From positions 80,332,756 to 80,396,755 of the forward strand of contig CM060731.1 of the NCBI GenBank assembly GCA_030704615.1: a DNA stretch of 64,000 nt. The letters run 5' to 3'. The notes beneath the pieces were generated by a model. It was not told the origin of the DNA and did no database searches. It worked only from the letters and a program-made list of their open reading frames with translations. The position numbers were made by a program, and so were the translations under genes. This DNA comes from Takakia lepidozioides. Its lineage: Eukaryota; Streptophyta; Takakiopsida; Takakiales; Takakiaceae. Positions 13,005-25,008 of this stretch are shown piece by piece. Positions within the stretch are counted from its first letter, which is position 1. Each line of letters begins with the position of its first letter.

Positions 13005-16000
13005 ATGCAGTGGATATGCGTGGCCATGGCGGGGTCTAAGGGCATATCGAATGCTGCAATTACATTGCCATCGTTTTCAGGCGCAGCTTCATGTTGCTGT
13101 ACAGTTGTAAATGCCACGATTTTCAGGTTGCCACGGAGATTGGAATCTTCATTTTTGCACCTCAGAAAACCACATTGCCTTGGTGAGTGTTCGTCGTTTT
13201 CGGTTCAATTATATTTGCTGGACCTGCTAATGTAGAAATCAGCAAGTCATTGGTCATGTGCAAGTATTGCGTGAGGCGGAGGAGGCTGTAGTGGTGAGTT
13301 AGGTAACGATTGGCTAGGAGGTGGTCCAACTCCTCTGTTGAAACTCACGCCAGAGATCAAGTGGTCCTCTCATACCCATCCAGATGTGGGAGCAAACCTC
13401 ATCCTTATCACCTTCTCCTTTACTTGTACATTCTGACTTGGTGAAGAGCTTCTCCTACATTCTTACCGTCAATCATTATTACTGTGGCGACGCCAGTTTC
13501 ACCTGTCCGAAAGCACCATCTTCTTGCCCCTTCCTACTGTCATGGCCATCTTTTGCTCTGCCTTAGGGGTGTGACTCCTCCTTACGTTCCAAAGAGAGTT
13601 GCTTCCGTATCTAATGATACCTGAAGACGGGAGCTGGACACTGCAGCCCTTATATGCCTACTTTCATTTGCTCGGTGAGATTGTTTGACGAAAGGTTTAT
13701 ACATTCCCTGAAGCTGAAAGTTACCTGTCTCGTCTGCAGATTATTGGTACAGCCTGATGATGGTGGCCTGTTTGGTTTGGCAGTAGGCCATGCTAGCCCA
13801 AGTGGCCAGAATCTTCAACCTCAAAGATGGAGAGCGGATGCATCATCAAGTACCGGGTTTGGAGGAGACCAGTATGGAGTGGAAGGAGGCACCAGCCGCT
13901 TGCCAGAGTTAGAAACTGAAGAAGCCACAGATAACCAGCTTGCTGAGACGTGAGTGAATTTATGGTGAACCTCTGATAGTGAGCTCTTTAATTCTCCTAT
14001 CCATTTCTCCAGTGAGGAGAGAATTTTCTGCCAGTATGGCCTAATTGTCAAGATGGTCAATGTCACTTTGTGTTGCTGGGATCCGTATTGAATGGAACTG
14101 AGCACTATGTTCCATTTTGTTAAAGTTTGTCTCATGTGTCAGCTCAATGGTGCATCCATCTGCCAAATTCCCAAGAGTAAAGAGCGTCACCAAGTTCTTG
14201 AGTCCGGTGTTCGTGTCAATGTGTATGTTGTCTCAGGCCAGCCGAGAAAAGAAAGGCAAGCTTGCAGGCAGTTGCAGCTGTCGCAGCATTAGTAGGCATT
14301 GGAACATTGGGAGGGGTTGCTGTGACATTGGCTATTGGGGGACGGGCTGCCTTGGTGGAAGCCATCACAAAATCGGGGTTCAGTGCTGCGTTTGCTCTCA
14401 TCTTTGTGTCCGAGATCGGGGACAAGGTCAGTAAGTCCTTGGCCAATTTGTTATGAGACATAGCCACACAGACGGAAGTAATACAATGTTAAGAAACATT
14501 TCTTGAGTTAGTTTTTAACAGGAGACCCTGGTTGCACCGCTGAAATTATGTGTGCAAAGGCAGGTTTTGATGGGGTTCAGCTAGTTTATTTCATGGATGT
14601 GTGGTTGGAAATGATTTTGGGCTCATTATGCCATGTAATCTGAAATTGTTTTTAGTTTTATTGCTCTATTTACTTCATCATCAAACATAGTGGCTTTTTT
14701 GCACCAAGTTTCTGATGTGCATGCAGGGGATGTGCAGACTTTCTTCATTGCAGCACTACTAGCTATGCGGCATTCCAGAGTGTTGGTATATTTCTCCTGA
14801 CTCTCTCTTTATGTGCAATTGGTTTTTTGACTCATGCCGTGCTCTTTTATATATTTTTGGATTTTTGCTTTGGAAATTTCATTGGTCACTGACAAGCAGC
14901 TACATCAAACCTTGCAAATTCAGGGTCCTGCCCACAGAAGCACAGCACTGTTAGTTGAGCTTGAACACTTTTACTTCCATTGTGGACAAGCTTGAGCTGA
15001 AACTGCAACTGGTATACTTCAAACAGTCACTATCGCTACTATTTGCAGTAGTAGGGTTTAAAGCAAGGTCCTACTATCAAAACAGTGGCATGAGCAAGAT
15101 GTCTTTTTTTGAAGTAAGTCTCTGTTACCTCTTAAGAAGTGCCCTTATGATCTGTCAATGACAACCAACAAACTACAGGGGACAAGAATCCACAATCAGT
15201 CATAGGGATACAATCAGATTTGTCTCTAGCCAACAAGAAATATTGGCTGGCATTGATAGAGAAGAAAACAACTTGAAAGTGAGAGGTAGTGTTGGTGCAA
15301 AACCAATGTTTTTTAGAATCTCAGGTAAGGCACGGGTGTTCTGTTGCGGCAATCGCCTGAAGGGTGCAGGTCCTTCTAGGGGCATCAGGTGCCCTTGCTC
15401 TTATGACTGTTATCTCCGTCGTCATTGGACAGCTTTTCCAGAGCATGCCAGCTCAGCTTCATACAAGTAAGGGTTTTGCCCCTTCAATCTCCTCAACTCA
15501 TTGCATCTTCATGCTGCAACACCTCAAGAGTAGGGATCTATATTTGATCCAATTATGAGGCCCTAGGTGTTGGCCCTATCAACTTTGACTCACCAGCTCT
15601 GAGGAACTAGGGATAAACACACCTTAGAGCCATATTCTCTCGCTCACACTCTAATCTACCTTCTGGTCCCCATATGTGCAGCTCTACCTGTTGGGGAATA
15701 TGCAGCTGTCACCCTGCTGATATGGTTTGGATTACGTTCGATCAAGGCTGCCTGGGATATGCCATCTGAGGTGGCTGGGAGTCAAGAAGAGCCCTCTGAA
15801 TGTGGCGAATTTGCTGAGGCTGAAGAGTTTGTGAAGAACGCAGAGGTGTCTATCAATCGAGCCATGTCTCCCTCAATTTACTTTCTTCTTGCTCCAGGCT
15901 GATATCATGAATATCATGAAAACTAAGCTGAATGTTGGTTTCTGAAGCACGAGGTACTTGTTGACATGGAAGATTTGAATGAATATGTTGTATGGGTTTT

Positions 16001-17355
16001 GCAGGCTGAGAAGAAAGTGAGCACGCCACTGCAAGTATTGACAGAGGCATTCAGCCTTGTCTTTGTAGCGGTGAGTTCCCCTTTCAAAAGTGGTATGAAT
16101 TAGGTACATACATTATGAGAACAAAATACAGTGAGAATTTGCCACTGATATGAAATGTATGCAACTACGGGTCATCTTCATTCATATTCAAGGGACATGA
16201 TGTTTGCTGGCTCACCTTGCAGGAATGGGGGGATCGATCGATGCTTGCTACAGTTGCTCTTGGAGCTGCGCAGGTAAACTTGTTTGATTTCATCCTGAAG
16301 AAGCCTAGGGGTGAGATGAATATATTTTATCTTTTGGGGAAAGAACTTGAATGACTGGGACGAGGTGAGGAGAGTTTAACATCTCGACCTTAACGTCACC
16401 TGTATAGGTGGTCGTGCTTTGCAGTTGACCATGTTGTTGTTCGGGGCTGAGGGAGGGTAATAGATGAGGAGAGCAGGAAGAAGATGTTATCCTGCTATAT
16501 GAATAACTAATCATTTGCCGCTGGTTAATCTGTTGGGCAGTCCCCATGGGGTGTTGCTACCGGGGCCATTGCTGGACATGTTATCGCCACAGGATTGGCT
16601 GTCCTTGGGGGTGCATTCCTTGCTCAATACATCTCTGAGAAAGTGGTGAGTTTCTGAATCTTTTCATGTATGTTATGTCCCTCCCACTCCTTGTTGCAGC
16701 CACTGAACCTGATCCACATCAAATCAGTTCAATCATCTTCGCCAGATTAGACTAGTTGTGTTTGTCAATCTGCTCCATCAAAATTGTCACTGTAATTGAT
16801 ATAGGTAGCTCTCGTGGTCAAGTCTCCTTTGATTACAAATGCCCACGCAACTAGAGAAATAACCATCGCACATAGAGTGTAGGATTTTCCAAATTGTAAT
16901 ATAACACAACCAGAGGGGAACTGAAAAAATATATTCTGAGGAGCTGACCCCTCTAGCTCATGGACATGTTCTATCATTACAAAATAGTTTGTGCTGTTCA
17001 TACCTTCTCAAGGGGTATACCCTGTGCAGTTGAGACACTCTGTTGTAATGGACTCCCAAGAACTCCAGTCATCCACGCAGAAATGGAGTCCATTTCCTAA
17101 AAGATGCTGGAATTGCTTCCCTCATCTTGAGCACAAGGTGCACATGTATGCACCATGGCTCACGTTGCACTTATTTGGACCTGTGGTTGTTCTAATCTTA
17201 GGGTTTCTCAAGCGGTTCAAGGTTTGTTCGTTGTTTCTTGAAAGAAGATCATTGCACTGATTGTTCCTTATGTTTTCCTCTTGTGTCAGGTTGGGTACAT
17301 TGGAGGGCTATTGTTCCTTTTATTTGCTGCCGCCACTTTGTTGGGAGTGTTCTAG
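13005..17355 (+). CDS. GDT1-like protein, chloroplastic (PAM71/CCHA1 family, UPF0016), complete
   Basis: Multi-pass Mn2+/Ca2+ (H+ antiport) transporter family; plastid members act in the thylakoid or envelope and supply manganese to photosystem II. Exons: 13005-13182, 13784-13949, 14237-14426, 14738-14785, 15370-15466, 15682-15845, 16005-16070, 16223-16273, 16541-16645, 17290-17355; 1131 nt, 376 aa, close to the about 370 aa of PAM71. Both diagnostic E-x-G-D motifs are present: SEIGDKTFF (about residues 173-181, split by an intron) and AEWGDRS (303-309). A Ser/Arg-rich, acid-poor leader fits a plastid transit peptide, followed by a Gly/Ser-rich linker. Hydrophobic segments lie around VAAVAALVGIGTLGG, ALALMTVISVVIG and GLLFLLFAAATLLGV, the last ending at the stop. 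The acceptor at 13784 was chosen because the earlier CAG at 13739 gives a stop. The start at 13005 is the first ATG; MAGSKG seven codons downstream is an alternative. Which of the two plastid paralog types it is cannot be decided. Confidence 0.95.
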
Positions 17356-19099
17356 TCCTCCCAGCCCTTCCATTGGATGTTCTTGGCTGCCTTGTGCGCA
17401 ATATTGTCACATTACTCCAGAGTTACGCAAAGTAGGATTGATACAACAGAGGGCTTTCAAAATGTCCTTGTTGTCCACACCGAGGTTGTCTTGTAATCCA
17501 TTCTTATTTATCCAAGAAAATAAGATTTGTTTCTAGTACTTGGATCTCTTATTTCTCCCTCCCTCCCCAAGCCTACTAGCCCAGGATGAAGTGCCACAGC
17601 ACGTTGTAGGCCTGGAATCACCAAGGTGAGGCGCGGCTGACTGGAGTGGTCAATATATCATCATCACAGGTTTTGGTAATCATGTCTCACATGCTTCCTT
17701 ACCACATAATTGTGTTGTTTAGAAATTTGAAGTTGTTATGGAGAAGGTCAATGTTGTGTGTATGTACACCATCATGAACATCTGTTTGAATACAGCCAAG
17801 TCTCTTTTAAATATGTACCTGTTGATTATCTAAGATTCTTAGGGCCTGTTCAGGTAAGGAGAATGCAGCTATGCTAACCTAGCTGTCTTCGTTCAAGGGT
17901 TCACACTTAAGTGTAAATATGTTAAATTGTGTCCAAGATATGTTAGTTAGCTGCAAGATGCATCAAAGTAAGACAATTATCATTTTTCACTTAACCCTAG
18001 CTATATCATTCAGCATGTGTCATCTTTGAACCATATGACCTGTACCGTCTCTTTTGCCCCTGTCTCTTACCTCCTTGCTGCCCCATCTTTCACAGGTTCT
18101 CACCGAGTGATTTCTCTCTTGTTCTTGCCAACTTTATATCAAGGTTGCTCTCTCACTTTGATAATGGCTCTTGTGCTACTCTCCATTTTCTCTATTCATG
18201 TGTCGAATTTGACTTTCACATGACAACAATAATACAGACCTCTCAGTAGACAACTTGCCTCTCTCATTGGTGGGTGTTTCTCTCTCGTTCTGTTGGTGGG
18301 TACTTGTCTCTCACTTTATCATTGTTCCTTGAGGTTCTATATGACGAGTTGAGCTCACTGTCAGTCCACTATCTTGAAAAGCAGCTATTGACCTCACCAT
18401 TGCTTTAGGTCTCTCTTCAGTATTTATTCGTATTTGGATCATTATTCATTTGTTGACAATTGAAGCTATGCAAGCTAAGCAACATGAAGTTCTTCAGATG
18501 AAGTAGAACCCATAGTGAATCAATTGACAAGGATGCATACCAATGTTCTGGTTTCGTTGTTTGAAGAGTTGGCATGGTGGGTGAGGGCTCAATCACTAGC
18601 ATGGTTTTCCCAATTTGTGATGCATTAGTTTGATGATGGACAATGGATCTAAGCTCCGAGCATTGCAAGTTTTTCCTTGTTGAGCAAAATGAGGAGACAA
18701 CTCATCATGCAACTCACTGCTACCCGAACGCGCAATGACGCATGAGGAGGGGTTGGGGCATGGGAGTCTTTTCCTGATTAGCTGCCAGTCCCTGAATTGC
18801 TCCAGCAGGCAAAGTCTATTACTAGTTTGAAGGCTTTCTGAAAGACTTCTATAACTTTTGGCAGTACCGAATTAGTGAGTAAAACTTCTGTGGGCTACAG
18901 GAAGCACTATGTGATTTGCTGGGGCAAGGAGGGCAGCTGGTGCTGGAGGCTTCTGTTTGTCATGATGCCTCCCAGCATTCCCCTCTCCCTACTGAGATTC
19001 TCTCTAATTCCTAGAGTCTTTGCATTGTCCGGAGGTCATCCCTAAAGTAGCCCAAGAGTTACCTTATTGGAGTATCTGCATCATTGGGCGTCCAAGATT

Positions 19100-19380
19100 T
19101 CATGTTTTAGCTTGAGCTGATGATGGAGTAGTGTAGATGAGGAAAAGGCAAAACTCCAAAGAAAGCACCTGAGAATATTTGTTGCATTGCCAAGAAAGCC
19201 TATCCTTTTGCCAACAAGGAAACTAGCCGCGGTCAAGAATGCTGCCCCAACTAAGCAGGCGACAGAAGGCAGCCGACTTCCAAGAGCACTAAGGCCTCCG
19301 CTGCTGCCAAGAGAAAGGCTGCAACAAAAGCTGGAGGGGCCGCGAGCAGCCAGGAAAGCAAAGAAGTGAAGGTCCTATTC
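19100..19380 (+). pseudogene. Lys/Ala-rich protein-tail relic, unidentified
   Basis: Two overlapping frames read as a basic, Ala-rich tail, for example KLAAVKNAAPTKQATEG followed after a frame change by SKSTKASAAAKRKAATKAGG. Tails like this end histone H1-like, PDS5-like and topoisomerase-type nuclear proteins, but no domain allows a choice. The frame switch suggests decay. It could also be an unrelated low-complexity stretch. Confidence 0.2.
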
Positions 19381-20121
19381 TATCTGACATGTGTTTCTGG
19401 ACACTAGTACCACTCATCCCCTAGGAAACATCATGTCTATGGGTGTAATCACTTTGACACTGTTTGATGCCTTCACTACTTTGGCATAACTGAGTAGAAC
19501 CCCTGTAACTGTTTGGCTGCCCTTGGCAGAGTTGTTTAAGGAGTAAAGTGTTCAACTTTTCCCAACAAGAAGTTTTCTGAGGTGGTGATTCTGTTTTGTG
19601 AATGGATTTTGATGAAAGTGGACTCTCATGTATGCACAGAGAGGAAGTTATAATGCCTGGCGATGTAGTAGCTTACATTGATTAAGTGATGAAAAAACAA
19701 GTGGGTATTGCAGCAGCATCCTAGCACATCGTACCTAGGTAAGATTTAGCTGCTTAGATAGTCCAAGTGGTTACAATTGCCACCTGCATAGTTATAGCTT
19801 AGAGAGTATGAACTCCACATTACAAAGAGCCTGGATCATTCCCCTGGGTGTGCAAGAAGTTTTCAGAAACATTCACATGGTTTGACTTAGTCTAACTGAT
19901 GAAGCCAGCATGAGGATATGACCTGTACAGGCTGAAATCTGTGAATTTCTTCCCGAGTGTCATAGATGGAGATCTACAAGGAAGAAAATTACTGGCTCCG
20001 TATAATCTACAAGTCCCTGCTGAAAATCTTGAGGTATGCCAACAGATTCCTTCTGACAATGTTTCAAGATAGCCTGTCAGTTTCTGAGTTCCAAGGGATT
20101 TTGACCTGGAAAAAGACTAAC

Positions 20122-20195
20122 CTGTAATAATCGGCATGTGGAAGTTCGGGAAGATCTAGGCTGAAGTCAAGTGCTGACATGATGTCTGTGGTTCT
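20122..20195 (-). other. Isolated exon-like stretch, unidentified
   Basis: A 74-nt open stretch on the minus strand reading TTDIMSALDFSLDLPELPHA, bounded by an acceptor-like CTGCAG and a donor-like CAG/GTTAGT. The composition looks protein-like, but I could not find partner exons or name the family. May be chance. Confidence 0.15.
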
Positions 20196-20599
20196 CTGCA
20201 GCATGGAATTTTTGTGGCAGGTCTGAGAGGAAATAGTAGCCACGCCTGAGCAGGTTCTGGAGCTGATGGAGTTTGGTGAAAGTAACATATGTTCGATTGG
20301 TCTGTTTTAATGGACAAACATTACAAGAGAAAGCATGGAATTGTTCCAACCATTTATGTGTTGGACATGAAGCAAGGATACGATGTTCAAGGACACGACG
20401 CCCTTAGTGCTGCCTGAAGGATCTAGATGGCTCTATGCATGTGAGGTCCTTGTTGTCAATAACCCCTTCCACAACATGTTTTTGAAATGTTAATGGAGAG
20501 AATATGCAGGTTCATGTTGATGAGATCGAAGGCACACTATAACTCATGGGCAGAGCGAACCATCTCACGAATTGTGCCCAAGTCAATGAGGTAAAGCTT

Positions 20600-21321
20600 T
20601 GTTACTGATTCTAGATAGAGATGAAAAAGAAAGGAAAGAAAAAGATACTTTAAAACGTCCACGGCAAGCACAAAGAGCTTATGGACATGAGTGCATTCAA
20701 GAAATGAAATGAAATGAAATGAAATGGTGCTTTATAACGTCCGGGGAAAGCTCGTAGAGCTTATGGGACAAAATGGAAGAAAACATGAGAGAGGAACAAA
20801 TCCAGAAACCACAATTAATGTTCTAGCGATTGTCTAAGGGTGAAGGCCTCGTGTAGGTAGGCTGCCAAGCATTTTTGATCCTCATAGTGAAAGACATCAG
20901 TGAGAGTTTGGGTTCCACTGAATAAACAGTGGAATCTCCCACGGATCTCGTAGTATAGAGGGCAGTAGAAGAAGAAGTGTTCTTCAGTTTCAATTTCCTT
21001 GCTGCGCCCTATGCAAGCTGGACATAGGCGGTCCTCCCGTTGCAGGTTTTCCCATCTGCCAGTCTCTATCCGTAGGTTGTGGGAACCCACCCTGAACCGC
21101 CCCAATGCCCTCAAGAGGGAAGGAGATAAGGGTGCTGAAAGGTAATTTGGTCTCAAGATTCTATCATCGCGGAGCACCAAGAATGTCTCTCGATAGAAGT
21201 GGAGCTTTGTCGTGAGATTGGGTAGCATCCAAGTTCTCTTGACATGTAATTCCATAAGCTCTCTCCCAATGAGTCTGTTGCGGTCATGTCTGGATGTGAT
21301 GTCCACCTCATCTGGGTTCAT
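20600..21321 (-). mobile_element. 5'-truncated non-LTR retrotransposon (LINE) 3' end, with a second nested 3' end
   Basis: The minus-strand frame 21321-20815 (168 codons) ends in the zinc-binding segment that follows reverse transcriptase in plant LINEs: LRIETGRW, then CPAC, then EIETEEHFFFYCPLYYEIRG, a C-x2-C...H...C pattern. After the stop, a 3' UTR reads CCCATAAGCTCTACGAGC then TTATAAAGCACC and ends in repeated CATTT units (20701-20726). A second, diverged copy of the same UTR (CCATAAGCTCTTTGTGCTTG) follows at about 20640-20695, so two 3' ends of one family lie head to tail. The reverse transcriptase itself is absent. Confidence 0.75.
20701..20726. repeat. AAATG pentanucleotide tail
   Basis: Tandem AAATG units (CATTT on the minus strand) at the 3' terminus of the LINE fragment; most simply the element's own 3' tail. 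Confidence 0.8.
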
Positions 21322-23022
21322 TGGTAATAGGAAAGCAGTAGAAAGAGAGAAGGGCCCTCCACAAGCAATGATTGCTCAAGGGTTTGTCTAAGAGAAAAGG
21401 ACATTTCATGATGGCTAGAGAAGCTTGAAGAAGTAAACAGGGACAAGCATGCATAACACATGTGGAACTAACGAGTACACTATCAGGCTAGTTCGCAACT
21501 TGGTGAAGGTACACGAACAATAATTTCTGATCTTGTGTATAAATGCATGTTCAAAAGTCTGAACGTGATTGCAAGTGACTTTTGGAGTGCCTCCATTCAT
21601 GTCTAATAATGCTTTCAGTTGGGATTTTGTGTTGGTGCCAGATTATGACTGCCTTGTAAAAGTTGGAGATTGAAGAGCTACTCCAAAAGTGGTGGCTCAA
21701 ACTTATTCTTTTTGTGATTTGTGGCGTTTTTTGTGGCGTTTTGGCTCTGTTTTTTTGCTCCTCTCCGGTTTGTTATCCAACCAATCAGCACATGGCCACA
21801 CCTCCTTGGCCAATGTATATACTATATAATTCATGGCCTCCGCACAACACGTGGGTACGAACCCTTGACTCCTGAATTTGAGTGTGAGATCTCACTTGTG
21901 GCTTGGAGTAGACATCCATTGTACAGCTTCAACAGCTTACAAGTGTTAGATTGAGCTCATTGATTTTTTTTCTCTCCTAGTCATATGCATTTGAGTAGCC
22001 TTTTGTTGTGTTAAGTACCCAAGATCTGTTGAGGGCAGGCAAGAAGGTCCAGGAAATTCCATATGGTGGGGCGCTATAGAGAAGTGTAGAGTAGAGGGGA
22101 TGCCGCCGCCTCAGCCTGTGGGGTCATTGAGAAACATGAGTGGCCCATGGCGGGCACCTCTGTTCACACGAGCATGGAAAATGAGCACATGAGAAAGGTG
22201 CTTGTTACTAAGTAGCGCTGCAGCGAACCTTCATGGAAAGGTGTTCGCCAGTGGCCATGTGCTCTGAAAATGGGGTGCCGTGCAGTGAATACCAAAAAGA
22301 TACTGGAAAAGATTCCCAACCTAGGCCAAAACCCACATGCCAATATTTCAACACCATGCCCAGATCCCAAAATCCTTGGCTGAGATGTCAAAATCATGGA
22401 ATATTCTTACACAATAAGAGTGAGAATAATTTTGTATGCAACCAAGCTTTGCAAACTCACAGATCTTAGAAGAAATATGTCAATACCAACATCCACTAGC
22501 AAGCCTCAAATCCTAGCAAAAGTTAAGAGGGGTCCGGGCAGGAACAGATCTCCACCATCGAAGTTTTTTCAATCCAAGCCATCCATGTCAACAGACTTAG
22601 TGTCCTCTGCGAATCTTAGGCTTTCATGTCCTTGGCTGCAAGGTGCCCGGTCCCTAGGTCTTCCAGGCATGTTATATAATATATGGTGTGCCTTATACAT
22701 AATATTCAATACTTATGTCCTAGCTGGGTTTGACCCTAAAACAAGCACATCACCCAGGGCCACACCTTGTCTCAAGACAAAGGAATTTTCATATTCTAAA
22801 CTAGTCCCACTCTTTTTGGTATGCCACATTCATGAGCTCAAGTGACGTAATTAAAAACATCCGGTTGTGCTTCATGACATGTGGTCGTGTATCCAACAAC
22901 TGCTTTTGATGTTGCACGGTGGTAGTACGGCTATTACAACCCCCTTGAGTGAACATCCCTTTAGGTGGTTGCAAGCATTATGTCAGATCTAATGATAAAG
23001 TCCACCCTCAAAAGGAGGCAAT
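21322..23022. other. Intergenic, nothing identified
   Basis: Short open frames (for example 21663-21875, 22396-22845 plus) have no recognisable motif, and no repeat pair was found by eye. Confidence 0.4.
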
Positions 23023-23781
23023 AGCCACAAGGCGCCTCTAAATTCTGTGTGGCCTCGCCGTAATGAATGGTGCAGAGGGGACAGGGACCTGACAGCGGGC
23101 CCCACTACATTAAAATGATCCCTATTGCTCAGTTTCTCTTATATATGAAAAAAACGTCATGTTGCTGGCATGGTGGAGGTTGTGGTTTGGTGGTAGGTTG
23201 ATGGTGTTGCAATAATGCAAAATTCCGGTTCCATTCCTCGAACTTGGTTCCGGAGGCCGTTGCTGCCTATAACTACTTCCATGGAGTTTGTAACTACTCT
23301 CTTGCAGGTAGTTCAGCTTGGATTTGCAACTACCTTCATGTAACAAATCCTAAAACTACTTGCATGGAGGTAGTTGTAAATTTCATGCTGCCCATAACTA
23401 CTTCCATGGAGGTAGTTTGTAACTACTCTCTTGCAGGTAGTTCAGCTTGGTTTTGCAACTACCTTCATGTAAAAAATCCTAAAACTACCTGCATGGAGGT
23501 AGTTGTAAATTTCATGCTGCCTATAACTACTTCCATGGAGGTAGTTTGTAACTACTCTCTTGCAGGTAGTTCAGCTTGGTTTTGCAACTACCTTCATGTA
23601 AAAAATCCTAAAACTACCTGCATGGAGGTAGTTGTAAATTTCATAAGCCAAAAAAATTCGAAGTCCTCAACGCATGAAGGTAGTTTGCTCCTGTGTTAAT
23701 GAGACGGTGGGCCCCGTCACCTGACCAGCCTCATTACGACGAGGCCACACAAAATTCTAAGCCCTGCATGGCAAAGTGGCT
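23023..23781. mobile_element. Foldback/MITE-like element with terminal inverted repeats
   Basis: The left arm 23041-23066 (GTGTGGCCTCGCCGTAATGA at its core) and right arm 23731-23756 are inverted copies matching at 24 of 26 positions; weaker inverted similarity extends out to AGCCAC (23023) and GTGGCT (23781) and inward through the GGGCCCC blocks. No transposase is encoded. The interior is the tandem array described separately. A target-site duplication was not resolved. Likely a non-autonomous DNA transposon. Confidence 0.6.
23269..23651. repeat. Three-copy tandem array, about 129-bp period, packed with AACTACCT/AGGTAGTT inverted repeats
   Basis: Units begin at 23269 (125 bp), 23394 (129 bp) and 23523 (about 129 bp). 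Each carries several copies of AACTACCT and its complement AGGTAGTT around CATG, so every unit can fold into multiple hairpins. Because 129 is a multiple of three, a 151-codon frame (23244-23699) runs through the array with a 43-residue repeat; I regard that frame as a by-product rather than a gene. Confidence 0.85.
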
Positions 23782-23976
23782 CTTAGTTAGGGCAGCTTCA
23801 GTCCGGGTCTTCTTCCATAGATCTAGATAATATATCTTTAAACCGCACGTGCAAGCTGCCCGCCTGAGTCGGCCCCTAGCTGCCTCCCTCCACTTGTAGC
23901 CGTCTCAATCGCATAGCCCACCGCGTTACATTTGTCAGATTGGCTATGGGTCCAATAGACCCACCAAGATATATAA

Positions 23977-24331
23977 GGGCCGCTTTACACTAGGGCCCAA
24001 GCCCAAGAAATCTTGGGCCCAATTTCTACCACTGTTGGGCTGGTCTTGGGCCAACTTCAACGGTCATGATCAAACATTCATAAATAGTCTATTTTAATAC
24101 CAAACTTCTTGGGCCCAAGAGCTGAGAGTTGGAGGGTTCCTTTTTCTTGGTCCAGCCCAAGAAGTTGGCACCACAACTTGTGCCATGTAGGTTGTAGGCA
24201 AATGACCCACTTCCATTTTCTTGGGCTCGGGCCGTAGTGTAAAGTCGTTGGGCCCAATTTTCAGGCCTCCGCCAATGGGAATGCTCCATTCTCACTTGGT
24301 CTTGGGCTTGGGCCCTAGTGTAAAGCGCCCC
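23977..24331. mobile_element. Tourist-like (PIF/Harbinger) MITE, 355 bp, with TAA target duplication
   Basis: Ends are inverted copies: the left arm starts GGGCCGCTTTACACTAGGGC and the right arm, complemented, starts GGGGCGCTTTACACTAGGGC; identity continues through CCAAGCCCAAGA, about 32 bp with one mismatch. The element is flanked by TAA at 23974-23976 and 24332-24334, fitting the TWA target preference of PIF/Harbinger elements. A further inner copy of the arm (TAGTGTAAAG, about 24234-24243) sits inside the right half. No coding capacity. Confidence 0.8.
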
Positions 24332-24419
24332 TAAGACGCCCATTAGATCTAATAGACCCATGATATTAAAGACAATCCAACAAGGGAAAAAAAAACCCAC
24401 CCAACACACTAGACGATTC

Positions 24420-25008
24420 CCTGCCGTCGCAACATAACCACGCCAACGTGGAGCTAGCGATGCCACGAAGGGGCTGCGACGTTGTCGCACACGAACGTGG
24501 CCTCCCGTGGAGCTAGCGACGGCCCCCGGGGGCTGCGACGTCCCTGCGATTCCCGGGCGTTGCTACAGAACCTCCTTACCCATGGGGGTCTAGCGACGCC
24601 CCCAAATGGTGGCGACGTCATGGCGATTCTCGGGCGTCGCCAGGCTGCGACGTTCTGGCGACGCCAGCGCGTGGCTAATTCTGGGAATGGGCGACGTCCT
24701 TGCAACTGCCCCATGACACAGGGGAAGGGATGGACCCCCTTTTGTTGCGACTCCTGGGAGTCGCCATATTGCGACGCCCCGGAGGGGCGACGTCTTTTGG
24801 CCGTCGCTGGTCGTGGCTAGGTGGACCCGGGGGATTAGCGATTCCCTTAGGTTGCTAATCTGCGACGTTCCGGGAGCGACGTGGCGGCGACTTCCTCACG
24901 TCGCAATTTGTCCCCGGCGCGCCCCGGGCGCTGTAGTGTATTTTCGTCGCTAGGCGCGGCGTTTGGAGGTCGCTGAGGCATTGTTAACCCCCCAAAAACG
25001 TAGTAGTG
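24420..25008. mobile_element. GCGACG/CGTCGC-rich block with a CACTA-like terminus
   Basis: The hexamers GCGACG and CGTCGC recur in both orientations throughout, and the block ends AAAAACGTAGTAGTG at 25008, i.e. CACTACTACG on the minus strand. Dense short subterminal motifs next to a CACTA terminus are typical of En/Spm (CACTA) transposons. The opposite terminus was not found, so this may be a fragment. Frames within it (24454-24820) are compositional artefacts. Confidence 0.5.

Larger units (their letters stand above)
17356..20590. other. Gene-poor interval downstream of the GDT1-like gene
   Basis: The first few hundred bases hold the GDT1-like 3' UTR. Beyond that I see no complete gene. Two short protein-like stretches (19100-19380 plus; 20122-20195 minus) are entered separately at low confidence. 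Confidence 0.5.

Noticed and set aside
12993-13235. A start at 12993 for the GDT1-like gene
   Set aside because: Position 12993 is GTG; the first ATG in this frame is at 13005, used instead.
13740-13783. Acceptor at 13739 for exon 2 of the GDT1-like gene
   Set aside because: Joining exon 1 (phase 1) here reads into TAG; the acceptor TTTGGCAG at 13783 restores frame.
23244-23699. 151-codon open frame with a 43-residue repeat
   Set aside because: It runs through the 129-bp tandem array, whose period is a multiple of three; the hairpin-rich DNA explains the repeat better than a protein does.
24454-24820. Long overlapping frames on both strands (86 and 112 codons)
   Set aside because: They are produced by GC-rich CGTCGC/GCGACG repeats that rarely form stops; no motif in either.
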